The position numbers and the translations under genes are program-made. This document shows positions 46,379 to 54,125 of a stretch of DNA of 64,000 bases, piece by piece. The DNA is from an uncultured Rhodospirillales bacterium (GTDB taxonomy: Bacteria > Pseudomonadota > Alphaproteobacteria > CACIAM-22H2), in the NCBI GenBank assembly GCA_937926175.1, contig CALANV010000010.1, positions 62,001 to 126,000 on the forward strand, written 5' to 3'. Below the pieces are notes generated by a model, which saw only the letters and a list, made by a program, of their open reading frames with translations, did not search any database and was not told where the DNA came from. The stretch's first letter is position 1. Each line of letters begins with the position of its first letter.

Positions 46379-47823
46379 GCACCACACGTATTCGGAATGC
46401 CGCGTGGGTCGTGGCCTGGAATCCGCAAACGGGCCGGCATCACTATCTGCGCAACGCCGACGTCGTCTTCCGGGACGATCGTATCATCTTCGTCGGCGCC
46501 GGCTGGTCCGGTGTCGCCGATCGCACGATCGACGGCGAAGCGCTCTGCGTCATGCCGGGGCTTGTGAACGTTCACGGGCATCTTGGCACCGAGGCGCTCG
46601 CCAAGGGCTTTTTCGAGGAGCTCGGCAGTCCGCTCATGTACATGTCGCGGCTGTACGAGTTTCTCTATGTCGTTCGCCCGGAGCCCGAGACCATTCCGTC
46701 GTCCACGCGCCTCTCCATCGCGGAACTGCTGCTCAGCGGATGCACGACGGTCGCCGACATGGCCCTGCCGTACGAGCAGTGGCTCGACGTCATTGCAAGT
46801 ACCGGCGTTCGTGGCTACGTCGCGCCGATGTTCCGCTCGGCGCGATGGCAGGCACCGGGCGGCCATCAGGTTACCTATGAATGGGACGAAGCGGCCGGCG
46901 AGCGTGGCCTCGCCGAAGCGCTCGACGTATGTGCCGCCGCAGCGCGACACCCCTCGGGCCGCATGGGCGGCATCGTCATGCCGGCGCAGGCGGAAACCTG
47001 CACGCCGGCGCTGATGAAGGCTGCGCATGCCGCGGCCAGGGACCGTGGATTGCCATTCCAGACGCATCTCGGCCAAAGCGTCCACGAGTTTCACGAGATG
47101 ATCCGCCGTTACGGCAAGACGCCCGTCGAATATCTCGAGAACCTGGGCGTACTCGATGCGAACACGACCATCGCCCATGGTATCTTCCTCGATCATCATC
47201 CGTGGCTGCATTGGCCGGAACACCATGATCTGGGGCGGCTGGCACGCGCCGGCGCGAAGGTCATTCACTGTCCGCAGACCTTTGCCTATCGCGGGGCGGC
47301 GCTTCATCATTTCGGCGCCTACGTCAAAGCCGGCGTGCGGATGGCCATGGGAACGGACACGACGCCGCACGACATGCTGGCAGAGATCCGGATCGCGCTT
47401 CTGCTGGCGAAGACGCAGAGCGGGCACGTCAACCTTGCGAGCGTGGCCGACGTGTTCCACGCCGCGACGATCGGCGGCGCCAACGTCGTCGGCCGGGACG
47501 ATATCGGGCGGATCGCTCCAGGCGCCAAGGCGGACATCGTGCTGATCGACCTGAACGAGCCGTCAATGGTGCCGGTTCGTGACCCGCTGCGCAGCCTGAT
47601 CTTCTGCGCCGGCCGTCAGGCCGTACGCGACGTTTTCGTCGACGGAATCCAGATCGTCGCCGATCGGCAGGTGCTGACGGTCGATTTGCCGGCCGTCTGT
47701 CAAGCCGTCGAAGAAGGGCAGCGCATGGCAATGGCGAATGTTTCGTCGCGTGACTGGGCACATCGCGCAGCCGATGAGATCTCGCCGTTGTCTCTGCCTG
47801 TCGTTGTCTCATCGAAAAGTTGA
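46375..47823 (+). CDS. amidohydrolase of the deaminase type with Gln at the catalytic Glu position (cassette B)
   Basis: A 482-residue amidohydrolase of the same broad group as the cassette A enzyme. Metal ligands are in MPGLVNVHGHLGTEALAKG (HxH), FQTHLGQSVHE (His), TIAHGIFLDHHPW (His) and AMGTDTTPHDMLAEIR (Asp). The usual HxxE is HxxQ here, which may change the reaction or the protonation step. The ATG at 46375 overlaps the Mo subunit stop (ATGA). Substrate unknown. Confidence 0.84.
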   Translation: MSTTRIRNAAWVVAWNPQTGRHHYLRNADVVFRDDRIIFVGAGWSGVADRTIDGEALCVMPGLVNVHGHLGTEALAKGFFEELGSPLMYMSRLYEFLYVVRPEPETIPSSTRLSIAELLLSGCTTVADMALPYEQWLDVIASTGVRGYVAPMFRSARWQAPGGHQVTYEWDEAAGERGLAEALDVCAAAARHPSGRMGGIVMPAQAETCTPALMKAAHAAARDRGLPFQTHLGQSVHEFHEMIRRYGKTPVEYLENLGVLDANTTIAHGIFLDHHPWLHWPEHHDLGRLARAGAKVIHCPQTFAYRGAALHHFGAYVKAGVRMAMGTDTTPHDMLAEIRIALLLAKTQSGHVNLASVADVFHAATIGGANVVGRDDIGRIAPGAKADIVLIDLNEPSMVPVRDPLRSLIFCAGRQAVRDVFVDGIQIVADRQVLTVDLPAVCQAVEEGQRMAMANVSSRDWAHRAADEISPLSLPVVVSSKS

Positions 47824-47851
47824 AAGTCCATTCAGGAGCAGACGAGGAATC

Positions 47852-48952
47852 ATGTTGGACGTGAAGAAGACTGCCAGGAACGTGATCGGTGCGGCCGTCG
47901 CCAGCGTGATGGCCTTTTCCGCGGCCACGGCAAAAGCACAACAACTCGATGAAGTCGTCTACGGGACCGCGTCGCGCGTCGGCCTGGCCAATGCGGCGAT
48001 CTATCTGGCGGAAGTGATCGGTTTCTTCCGCGAGGAAGGCATCAATATCAGGACGGTGCAGTTCGACGGGACCGGCGTGCTCATGCCGCAGCTGGCGAGC
48101 AAGGCGGTGACCATCGGCTATCCCATTCCGGATCCCGTCATCATCTCCCATGACAAGGGAAAAACCCCGCTTCCGGTCAAGTTCTTCTACAACGTCACGC
48201 GGCGGTACAACTGGGAGATCGTCGTTCTGGACGAAAGCCCGATCCGTACGCTCCAGGATCTCAAGGGCAAGACGATCGGCGTCATTGCGCTCAGCGCCGG
48301 CAACGTGCCGGTGACGCGCTCCCTGCTGCGGGAGATCGGCCTCAATCCCGGCCAGGACGTGCAGATCGTCGCCGTGGGGCAGGGGCCGGCGGCGGTCAAC
48401 GCGTTCAAGACCGGACGCATCGATGCCTTGAATCAGTTCGACGTCGTCCACTCGCAGATCGAGGCGGAGGGGACCGCCATTCGGCGCATTCCGCTTCCCG
48501 AGAAGTACGAAATACTGTCGGGCAACTGCTTCGCGACGCACGTCGACACGATCCGCGACAATCCTGACCTCATCCGGCGCTTCGGCCGTGCCTTTACCAA
48601 AGGTCTGGTCGCGTGCGAGGCGAACCCGGAAGGTTGCGTCCACATGTTCTGGAAGCTGCATCCCCAGGCGCGACCGACGACGGGCGATCCTGCCAAGAAT
48701 CTCGCTGACAGCGTACGCATCATGAAGGCGAACCTCGTGACCAAGATTCCGCCGGGCGCGCTGGAGGAACGGAAGTACGGTGAGTTCTCGAAGGAGAGCT
48801 GGGAGACGAGCCTGAAAATCCTGGTCGAGAACGGGCTCGTCCAGGATCCGAACATCGATCTGAGCCAGCTCTATACGAACGAGTTCGTGCCGGACTTCAC
48901 CAAGTTCGACTTCCAGGAGGTCATCGCGCGGGCGAAGGCCATCCAACCATGA
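47852..48952 (+). CDS. NMT1/SsuA-like ABC substrate-binding protein (cassette B)
   Basis: A 366-residue periplasmic binding protein. The signal peptide is VIGAAVASVMAFSAATAKAQ; the mature part has NAAIYLAEVIGFFREEGINI, the LKGKTIGVIALSAGNVPVT hinge and a GRIDALNQFDV lobe as in pyrimidine precursor, taurine or nitrate-type binding proteins (NMT1 superfamily). GAGGA lies upstream of the ATG at 47852. It overlaps the ATPase gene by 4 bases. Confidence 0.88.
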   Translation: MLDVKKTARNVIGAAVASVMAFSAATAKAQQLDEVVYGTASRVGLANAAIYLAEVIGFFREEGINIRTVQFDGTGVLMPQLASKAVTIGYPIPDPVIISHDKGKTPLPVKFFYNVTRRYNWEIVVLDESPIRTLQDLKGKTIGVIALSAGNVPVTRSLLREIGLNPGQDVQIVAVGQGPAAVNAFKTGRIDALNQFDVVHSQIEAEGTAIRRIPLPEKYEILSGNCFATHVDTIRDNPDLIRRFGRAFTKGLVACEANPEGCVHMFWKLHPQARPTTGDPAKNLADSVRIMKANLVTKIPPGALEERKYGEFSKESWETSLKILVENGLVQDPNIDLSQLYTNEFVPDFTKFDFQEVIARAKAIQP

Positions 48953-49785
48953 TGGCCCACGCGGCTCGCGAGCAGATGCAGGACATGGCATCCGCCACGA
49001 CCGATCGAAACGTGCCAGCCGTTCTTCTGGAACGGCTGCACGTGACCTATGCCACGGCGGCCGGTCCAATTCCAGCCGTCGCGGATCTATCGCTTGCGAT
49101 CGAGGCTGGTAGCTTCGTGTCCGTGCTCGGACCATCCGGGTGCGGCAAGTCGACCCTGATCAAGGTGATCTCCGGTCTGCTTGCGCCGAGTGCCGGCCGT
49201 GTCGAGCTGAACGGTGCGCCGGTCACGGGGCCGCGGCCGGACGTCGGAATCGTGTTTCAGCAGCCGACCTTGCTGCCCTGGAAGACGGTGCTCGACAACG
49301 TGCTCGTCCCCTTGCGCGCACGCAAGGCACCCCGCGAGGAGGCGATTGCCCGGGCGGAGGAGATGATCGCGCTGGTGAAGCTCAAGGGCTTCGAGCGGAA
49401 CTATCCGTTCGAACTCTCCGGCGGCATGCAGCAGCGCGTCGCGCTGGCGCGGGCCTTGATCCACGATCCGCCGGTCATCGTCATGGACGAACCCTTCGCG
49501 GCACTGGATGCATTGACGCGCGAACAAATGTCGCTCGAGCTGCAGCGGCTCTGGTCCCACTCGCGCAAGACCGTCCTGTTCGTAACCCATAGCATCTCCG
49601 AGGCGGTCTTCCTGTCCGACCGGGTGATCGTCCTTTCGCCGCGTCCGGCCAGGATCGTGAAGGACATCCGGATCTCGCTGCCGCGCCCGCGCACGACGGC
49701 CACCATGGCCGATGCGGCCTTTGCGGCGGCCTGCGACGAGCTTCGCCGCCAGCTCTACGCGGTCACCGGTGCAGGCGAGAGGTAA
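48949..49785 (+). CDS. ABC transporter ATPase (SsuB/TauB type)
   Basis: A 278-residue ATPase. Walker A is GPSGCGKSTL, the signature FELSGGMQQRVALARAL, Walker B VIVMDEPFAALDA, and the H-loop FVTHSISEAV. Its form matches nitrate/sulfonate/taurine-type importers. The start overlaps the binding protein stop and it is followed after 4 bases by the permease. Confidence 0.95.
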   Translation: MMAHAAREQMQDMASATTDRNVPAVLLERLHVTYATAAGPIPAVADLSLAIEAGSFVSVLGPSGCGKSTLIKVISGLLAPSAGRVELNGAPVTGPRPDVGIVFQQPTLLPWKTVLDNVLVPLRARKAPREEAIARAEEMIALVKLKGFERNYPFELSGGMQQRVALARALIHDPPVIVMDEPFAALDALTREQMSLELQRLWSHSRKTVLFVTHSISEAVFLSDRVIVLSPRPARIVKDIRISLPRPRTTATMADAAFAAACDELRRQLYAVTGAGER

Positions 49786-49789
49786 CGCG

Positions 49790-50569
49790 ATGAAACAGAC
49801 TCTTCTGCGGTTGGGCTCGCCCCTCGTCACATTCGCGTTCGTGTTGCTGGCGTGGGAGGCGGCGGTGCGTCTTTTCGGTGTGCCGAACTACATTCTGCCG
49901 GATGTGTCGCAGGTCGTGACGGCCCTGTACCGAGGGTACGTCGACGGCGAGTTCTGGCCGCATCTCTTCTTCACCATGAAAGCCATGCTGCTCGGCTACT
50001 GTGCCGGCAGCCTGCTGGCGCTGATACTCGGGGGCCTTTTGGCCGAGGCGCCGATCTTCGAGCGCTTCGTTTTCCCGCTCGTGATCGCGCTCCAGTCCAT
50101 GCCGAAGGTGGCATTGGCGCCGCTCGTGATCGTCTGGTTCGGCTTCGGCATCGAGTCGAAGATCGTCCTGGTGGCCTTGATCTGCTTCTTCCCGATTTTC
50201 ATCAACGCGATCGTGGGGCTGCGTTCCGTCGATCCGAATCTCGTCGACATGATGAAAGCATTCGGATGCTCGTCGCTCGACATCATGCTGCAGGTGAAGC
50301 TGCCCCACGCGGCGGGTCCGATCTTCGCCGGACTGCAGATCGGCGTGGTGCTCGGGTTGATCGGCGCGGTGGTGGGCGAGTTCATCGCGTCGACACAGGG
50401 GCTCGGTTTCCTGATTCAGAACGGTGCGAATGCGCTCGATCTCGGGATCGTCTTTGCCGGGCTGGTGTCGCTGGCAGTGATCGGCGTGACCGGCACGCAG
50501 CTGCTGCGCTTTCTGCACGCGCGGCTCGTATTCTGGGATCGCAAGTCGGCGACGTCCGTCGCGAGCTGA
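49790..50569 (+). CDS. ABC transporter permease (SsuC/TauC type)
   Basis: A 259-residue inner-membrane permease with about six transmembrane helices. The coupling (EAA) loop is visible around VDMMKAFGCSSLDIMLQVKLPHA, and the N-terminus is LVTFAFVLLAWEAAVRLF. It completes the cassette B importer. Confidence 0.94.
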   Translation: MKQTLLRLGSPLVTFAFVLLAWEAAVRLFGVPNYILPDVSQVVTALYRGYVDGEFWPHLFFTMKAMLLGYCAGSLLALILGGLLAEAPIFERFVFPLVIALQSMPKVALAPLVIVWFGFGIESKIVLVALICFFPIFINAIVGLRSVDPNLVDMMKAFGCSSLDIMLQVKLPHAAGPIFAGLQIGVVLGLIGAVVGEFIASTQGLGFLIQNGANALDLGIVFAGLVSLAVIGVTGTQLLRFLHARLVFWDRKSATSVAS

Positions 50570-50623
50570 TCCTCAAGGACCGGACATGAGGACGCAGTTG
50601 CGCGCGCGAGGCATGCTGTGTCG

Positions 50624-50637
50624 GACCGAATTCGGTC
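50624..50637. promoter_or_regulatory. GACCGAATTCGGTC palindrome before the FAD-B gene
   Basis: A perfect 14-nt palindrome in the 106-base gap between the ABC permease and the FAD subunit gene. The first 11 bases recur at 43911-43921 and, with one base missing, at 42664-42674. It suggests that FAD-B and 2Fe-2S-B have their own regulated promoter. Confidence 0.5.
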
Positions 50638-50675
50638 GTCGTGCCCGTCGCTGAATCTATTCGCGGGAGGGCACG

Positions 50676-51539
50676 GTGAAGCCGTCGAAGTTCCGGTATC
50701 ATCGTGTAAGGTCCCAGGACGAGCTCCTGCAACTTCTGGCCGACAATGCAGGGGATGCCCGAATACTTGCCGGCGGCCAGAGCTTGATACCGATGATGAA
50801 CCTGCGGGTTGCAGCACCCGCGCTGCTTCTCGACATCAACGACCTCCAGGAGCTCGGGCAGATTACGGTCGAGCCGGAAGTCGTTCGCATCGGTGCGCTC
50901 GTCCGCTATCGGCAGCTTGAGGCGTCATCCGTCGTAAAGTCGGAACTGCCGCTGATCGCAGCGGCGCTGCCGCACGTGGCGCATCTCGCCATTCGGAACC
51001 GGGGAACGCTCGGCGGCAGCCTGGCGCTGGCAGACCCGGCGGCAGAGATGCCGGCATGCATTCTCGCACTCGATGCGACCTTGGTGGTCGCGAGCATACG
51101 GGGGAGGCGTCGGATCGCGGCGGCGGACTTCTTCCGGGGGCCATACGAGACCGCTCTCGGTCCGGACGAGATGCTGGAGGCTGTCGAGATACCGCGGAGG
51201 CCGGATGCTCTTTACTTCTTCGACGAGGTCGCCCGGCGCCACGGCGACTACGCTATTGCGGGTCTTGCCGGCATCGCGCCACGGCCGCGGCAGGAGACCG
51301 GTTCGTTGCGTCTGGTCTATTTCGGCGTTAGCGATCGTCCGCACTTGGCCCGGTCGGCCTTGGGCCTGCTCGCCGCAGGTCCCGTGTCGGACGACAGACT
51401 CGCGGCGGCAGAGGCGGCCGTGATCGAAGGTCTCGGAACGGTCAATGACGGTGACGGTCAGGGCGCCTTGCGGCGCCATCTCGCACGTGTCTTGTTTCGG
51501 CGCGCCGTACGTCGCCTGACCGAACAGAGTTGGAGCTGA
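50676..51539 (+). CDS. molybdenum hydroxylase FAD subunit (cassette B)
   Basis: A 287-residue FAD subunit, paralogous to that of cassette A. It has AGGQSLIPMMNLR and NRGTLGGSLALADPAAEMP for FAD binding and the C-terminal flavoprotein part LFRRAVRRL. The start is GTG at 50676 with GGGAGG 5 bases upstream. It is followed after 4 bases by the 2Fe-2S subunit. Partner of the Mo subunit at 43961. Confidence 0.93.
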   Translation: MKPSKFRYHRVRSQDELLQLLADNAGDARILAGGQSLIPMMNLRVAAPALLLDINDLQELGQITVEPEVVRIGALVRYRQLEASSVVKSELPLIAAALPHVAHLAIRNRGTLGGSLALADPAAEMPACILALDATLVVASIRGRRRIAAADFFRGPYETALGPDEMLEAVEIPRRPDALYFFDEVARRHGDYAIAGLAGIAPRPRQETGSLRLVYFGVSDRPHLARSALGLLAAGPVSDDRLAAAEAAVIEGLGTVNDGDGQGALRRHLARVLFRRAVRRLTEQSWS

Positions 51540-51543
51540 TCGG

Positions 51544-52026
51544 ATGGAAGAGGTCGCGACGATTTCCGTACAGGTCAACGGCCAGCGGATCACGCGGACC
51601 GTGCCTGTGCGAATGAGCCTTGCCGACTTCCTCCGTCAGGAACTGGAGCTGACCGGAACCCACGTGGGATGCGAGCAAGGCATATGCGGCGCCTGCACCG
51701 TCGTCGTGAACGGTCGATGCTCCCGCAGCTGCCTGATGCTTGCGGTTCAGGTCGACGGCGGAACGGTGGAGACCGTCGAAGGGGCCACCGAGACCGGGCG
51801 TCTCAAGCCGCTGCAGGACGCATTCTATGCGCGTGCCGCGCTCCAGTGCGGGTTCTGTACGCCGGGCATCCTGCTCACGGCGGCGGAGTTCCTCGATGAA
51901 CACAGCGCCCCTTCCCGCGCGCAGATTCGCGAAGCCCTATCCGGGAACTATTGCCGCTGCACCGGCTATCAGGCGATCGTCGATGCGATCGAAACGGCAT
52001 CGGCGTCTTGGCGACGGCCCGGCTGA
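51544..52026 (+). CDS. molybdenum hydroxylase 2Fe-2S subunit (cassette B)
   Basis: A 160-residue subunit with GCEQGICGACTVVVNG, LQCGFCTPGI and GNYCRCTGYQAIVDAI for two 2Fe-2S clusters. It is similar to the cassette A homologue (168 residues). Last gene of cassette B; it converges with the PepSY gene across 49 bases, with no visible terminator hairpin. Confidence 0.94.
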   Translation: MEEVATISVQVNGQRITRTVPVRMSLADFLRQELELTGTHVGCEQGICGACTVVVNGRCSRSCLMLAVQVDGGTVETVEGATETGRLKPLQDAFYARAALQCGFCTPGILLTAAEFLDEHSAPSRAQIREALSGNYCRCTGYQAIVDAIETASASWRRPG

Positions 52027-52075
52027 CCTCCGCCGGCCGCCGCGGACACGCACCTGTTCGTTGCCCCCGCCCGGA

Positions 52076-53275
52076 TTACGCCAGTTTGCGTAGGGCCGTT
52101 GTGCGCCGTGCGCGGCGCTTCAGCAGCCACATGGCGCACCCGGTGACGGCGAAGATCGGGATGGTGATGCCCGAGAGGAAGACCACGAACTTGTAGATCT
52201 CGCCCAAGCCTTGCCCGTAGTGCAGCGGCCGCTGCCACGCCATGATCGTTTCGCCGACGGAGAACTTCTGCGGATCGTGTATGTCGACGATCCGGCCGGT
52301 CCAGGGGTCGATGAACAGGGTAATGGTCGGGGCACCCTCGACATGGTCCGGCCGGGTGAGTGTGATGCGCATGGTCTGGTCCGGCCGCATCGGCAGGAAC
52401 ACCATGCGGACCTCACTCGCGCCGACGGCTTCGCGCGCCAGTGCGATCGCCAGATCGATGCCGATCGGTGTGGCATCCTTGATCGGTTCGACCCGGATGG
52501 CGTTGGCGGCCGCACGCAGATCGCGGGCCGGAAAGACGGCGTTGATGACGGCCCCCGTCTGCGCCGGGAAGGCGAGATAGACCCCGCTGAAGCTCACCAC
52601 CATGAAGACGATCAGACTCCAGATACCGACGGCGCCGTGCAGATCGCGGTGAAGGCGGAGACCGCGCGCACCTTTCTTCACCGTGAATGCGGTGATCCAC
52701 CGTCCTGACCGCGGCCACCAGATGATGATTCCGGAGAGGCCCAGAACGAGCATGGCGACGCCGAGCCAGCCGACGGCGACGCGCCCGTCCCGGCCGCTGA
52801 CCAGCAGGTTCCCGTGCAGGTCGTGGAGGAAGCGCAGCCATGACGGCGCCGGTACCGGATTGCCGAGCACCTGGAGCGACACGGGGTCGATCAGGACCTG
52901 GATGCTGCCGGCAAAGGGGCTCGCCTGCGGCTGACCGCCGGCGGGGGAGGTGCCGGTCTGGCTCCTTGCCCGCATCAGCCGCACAACGGCAGGAGCGCCG
53001 TGCTCGTCCGGCATGCGTATCATTCCCGGCACCATGCCGGGCGGCGCTGACGCCCGTGCGGCGGCGATGATCTCGTCCGCCGAACGTTGCTCGCCGGTTA
53101 CGGTCGCACGCGGCTCCGGCGGCCCGAACAGATGCTCGAGGTCGTGGCCATAGACCAGAATGCTGCCGGTGATGCCGATGATCACCAGGGGGATACAGAG
53201 CGTCAGCCCCACCCACAGATGGATCTGCTGCAGCCAGTACCGCCAGGCGATGCGGCGGGTCGACTCCTCGGCCAT
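52076..53275 (-). CDS. PepSY-associated transmembrane protein (PiuB-like)
   Basis: A 399-residue membrane protein of the iron-regulated PepSY_TM family. Four strong transmembrane helices are visible, the first HLWVGLTLCIPLVIIGITG; FLHDLHGNLL and LHRDLHGAVGIWSLIVFMVVS carry conserved histidines, and a PepSY-like region lies between. Such proteins may reduce siderophore-bound iron after uptake. AGGAG lies 5 bases before the ATG at 53275. It is the third gene after the TonB receptor and probably the same operon. Confidence 0.88.
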   Translation of the reverse strand: MAEESTRRIAWRYWLQQIHLWVGLTLCIPLVIIGITGSILVYGHDLEHLFGPPEPRATVTGEQRSADEIIAAARASAPPGMVPGMIRMPDEHGAPAVVRLMRARSQTGTSPAGGQPQASPFAGSIQVLIDPVSLQVLGNPVPAPSWLRFLHDLHGNLLVSGRDGRVAVGWLGVAMLVLGLSGIIIWWPRSGRWITAFTVKKGARGLRLHRDLHGAVGIWSLIVFMVVSFSGVYLAFPAQTGAVINAVFPARDLRAAANAIRVEPIKDATPIGIDLAIALAREAVGASEVRMVFLPMRPDQTMRITLTRPDHVEGAPTITLFIDPWTGRIVDIHDPQKFSVGETIMAWQRPLHYGQGLGEIYKFVVFLSGITIPIFAVTGCAMWLLKRRARRTTALRKLA

Positions 53276-53344
53276 GAGTTCTCCTGTCACGATGTGCGGC
53301 AAATGAGGGTGAGGCCGGGCCACCGGTCGCGGCGTGCGACGGTC

Positions 53345-54025
53345 TTAGGTATCGGCCCAGCGCCGAAGCAGGTTGTGGTAGACGTTGGTGAGCTGCAGGA
53401 TGCCCGGATGGTCGGGCACGTCGCGGTTGATCCGCTGGATTGCCATGTCGAGTTCGAATAGCAGCGTGCGCTGGCCGTCGTCGCGCACCATGCTTTGGAT
53501 CCAGAAGAACGACGCGATCCGGGCTCCACGCGTGACGGGCCGGACGTGATGCAGGCTGGAGGACGGATAGAGCACCATGTGCCCGGCGGGTAGCTTCACG
53601 CGGTGCACGCCGTAGGTATCCTCGATCGAAAGTTCGCCGCCGTCGTACTCGTCGGGCCCGGTAAAGAACAGCGTCGCGGACAGATCCGTGCGCACTCGAT
53701 GCGGCGTGCCGCGAATCGGCCGGATGGCGTTATCGACGTGATTTCCGAATTGCTGGCCGCCCTGGTAGCGGTTGAAGAGCGGCGGAAAGATTTTCAGCGG
53801 CAGCGCCGCTGCGATGAACAGCGGATTATTGGCGAGTGCGGAGAGGATCACGTCGCCGATCTGGCGGGCGACCGGATGATCCTCGGGCAACTGCATGTTG
53901 TCCTTCACCTTGGCGGACTGATGTCCGGCCGTGACGCGGCCGTCGACCCATTCCGCCTGCTCCAGCATCTGGCGGCATTGGGTCGTCTGTTCCTTGGTCA
54001 GCACGTCCGGAATCTGCAGCAACAT
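53345..54025 (-). CDS. Fe(II)/2-oxoglutarate PKHD-type dioxygenase (PiuC/YbiX family)
   Basis: A 226-residue dioxygenase of the PiuC family found with siderophore receptors. Iron ligands are in GNHVDNAIRP (HxD) and SSLHHVRPVTRGAR (His, with the Arg for 2-oxoglutarate). The N-terminus LLQIPDVLTKEQTTQCRQML is typical. The ATG at 54025 is chosen because GGAGA lies 7 bases upstream. Its exact target is unsettled in the family. Confidence 0.92.
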   Translation of the reverse strand: MLLQIPDVLTKEQTTQCRQMLEQAEWVDGRVTAGHQSAKVKDNMQLPEDHPVARQIGDVILSALANNPLFIAAALPLKIFPPLFNRYQGGQQFGNHVDNAIRPIRGTPHRVRTDLSATLFFTGPDEYDGGELSIEDTYGVHRVKLPAGHMVLYPSSSLHHVRPVTRGARIASFFWIQSMVRDDGQRTLLFELDMAIQRINRDVPDHPGILQLTNVYHNLLRRWADT

Positions 54026-54125
54026 GGCCAGTTCTCCGCGAAGTCGTTCAAAGTCGTGGGCGAGGCCAGCCCAGCCATGGTGACGCGGCCCCACCCGCAG
54101 GCGCGGACGGGGCCGTTCACGATGC

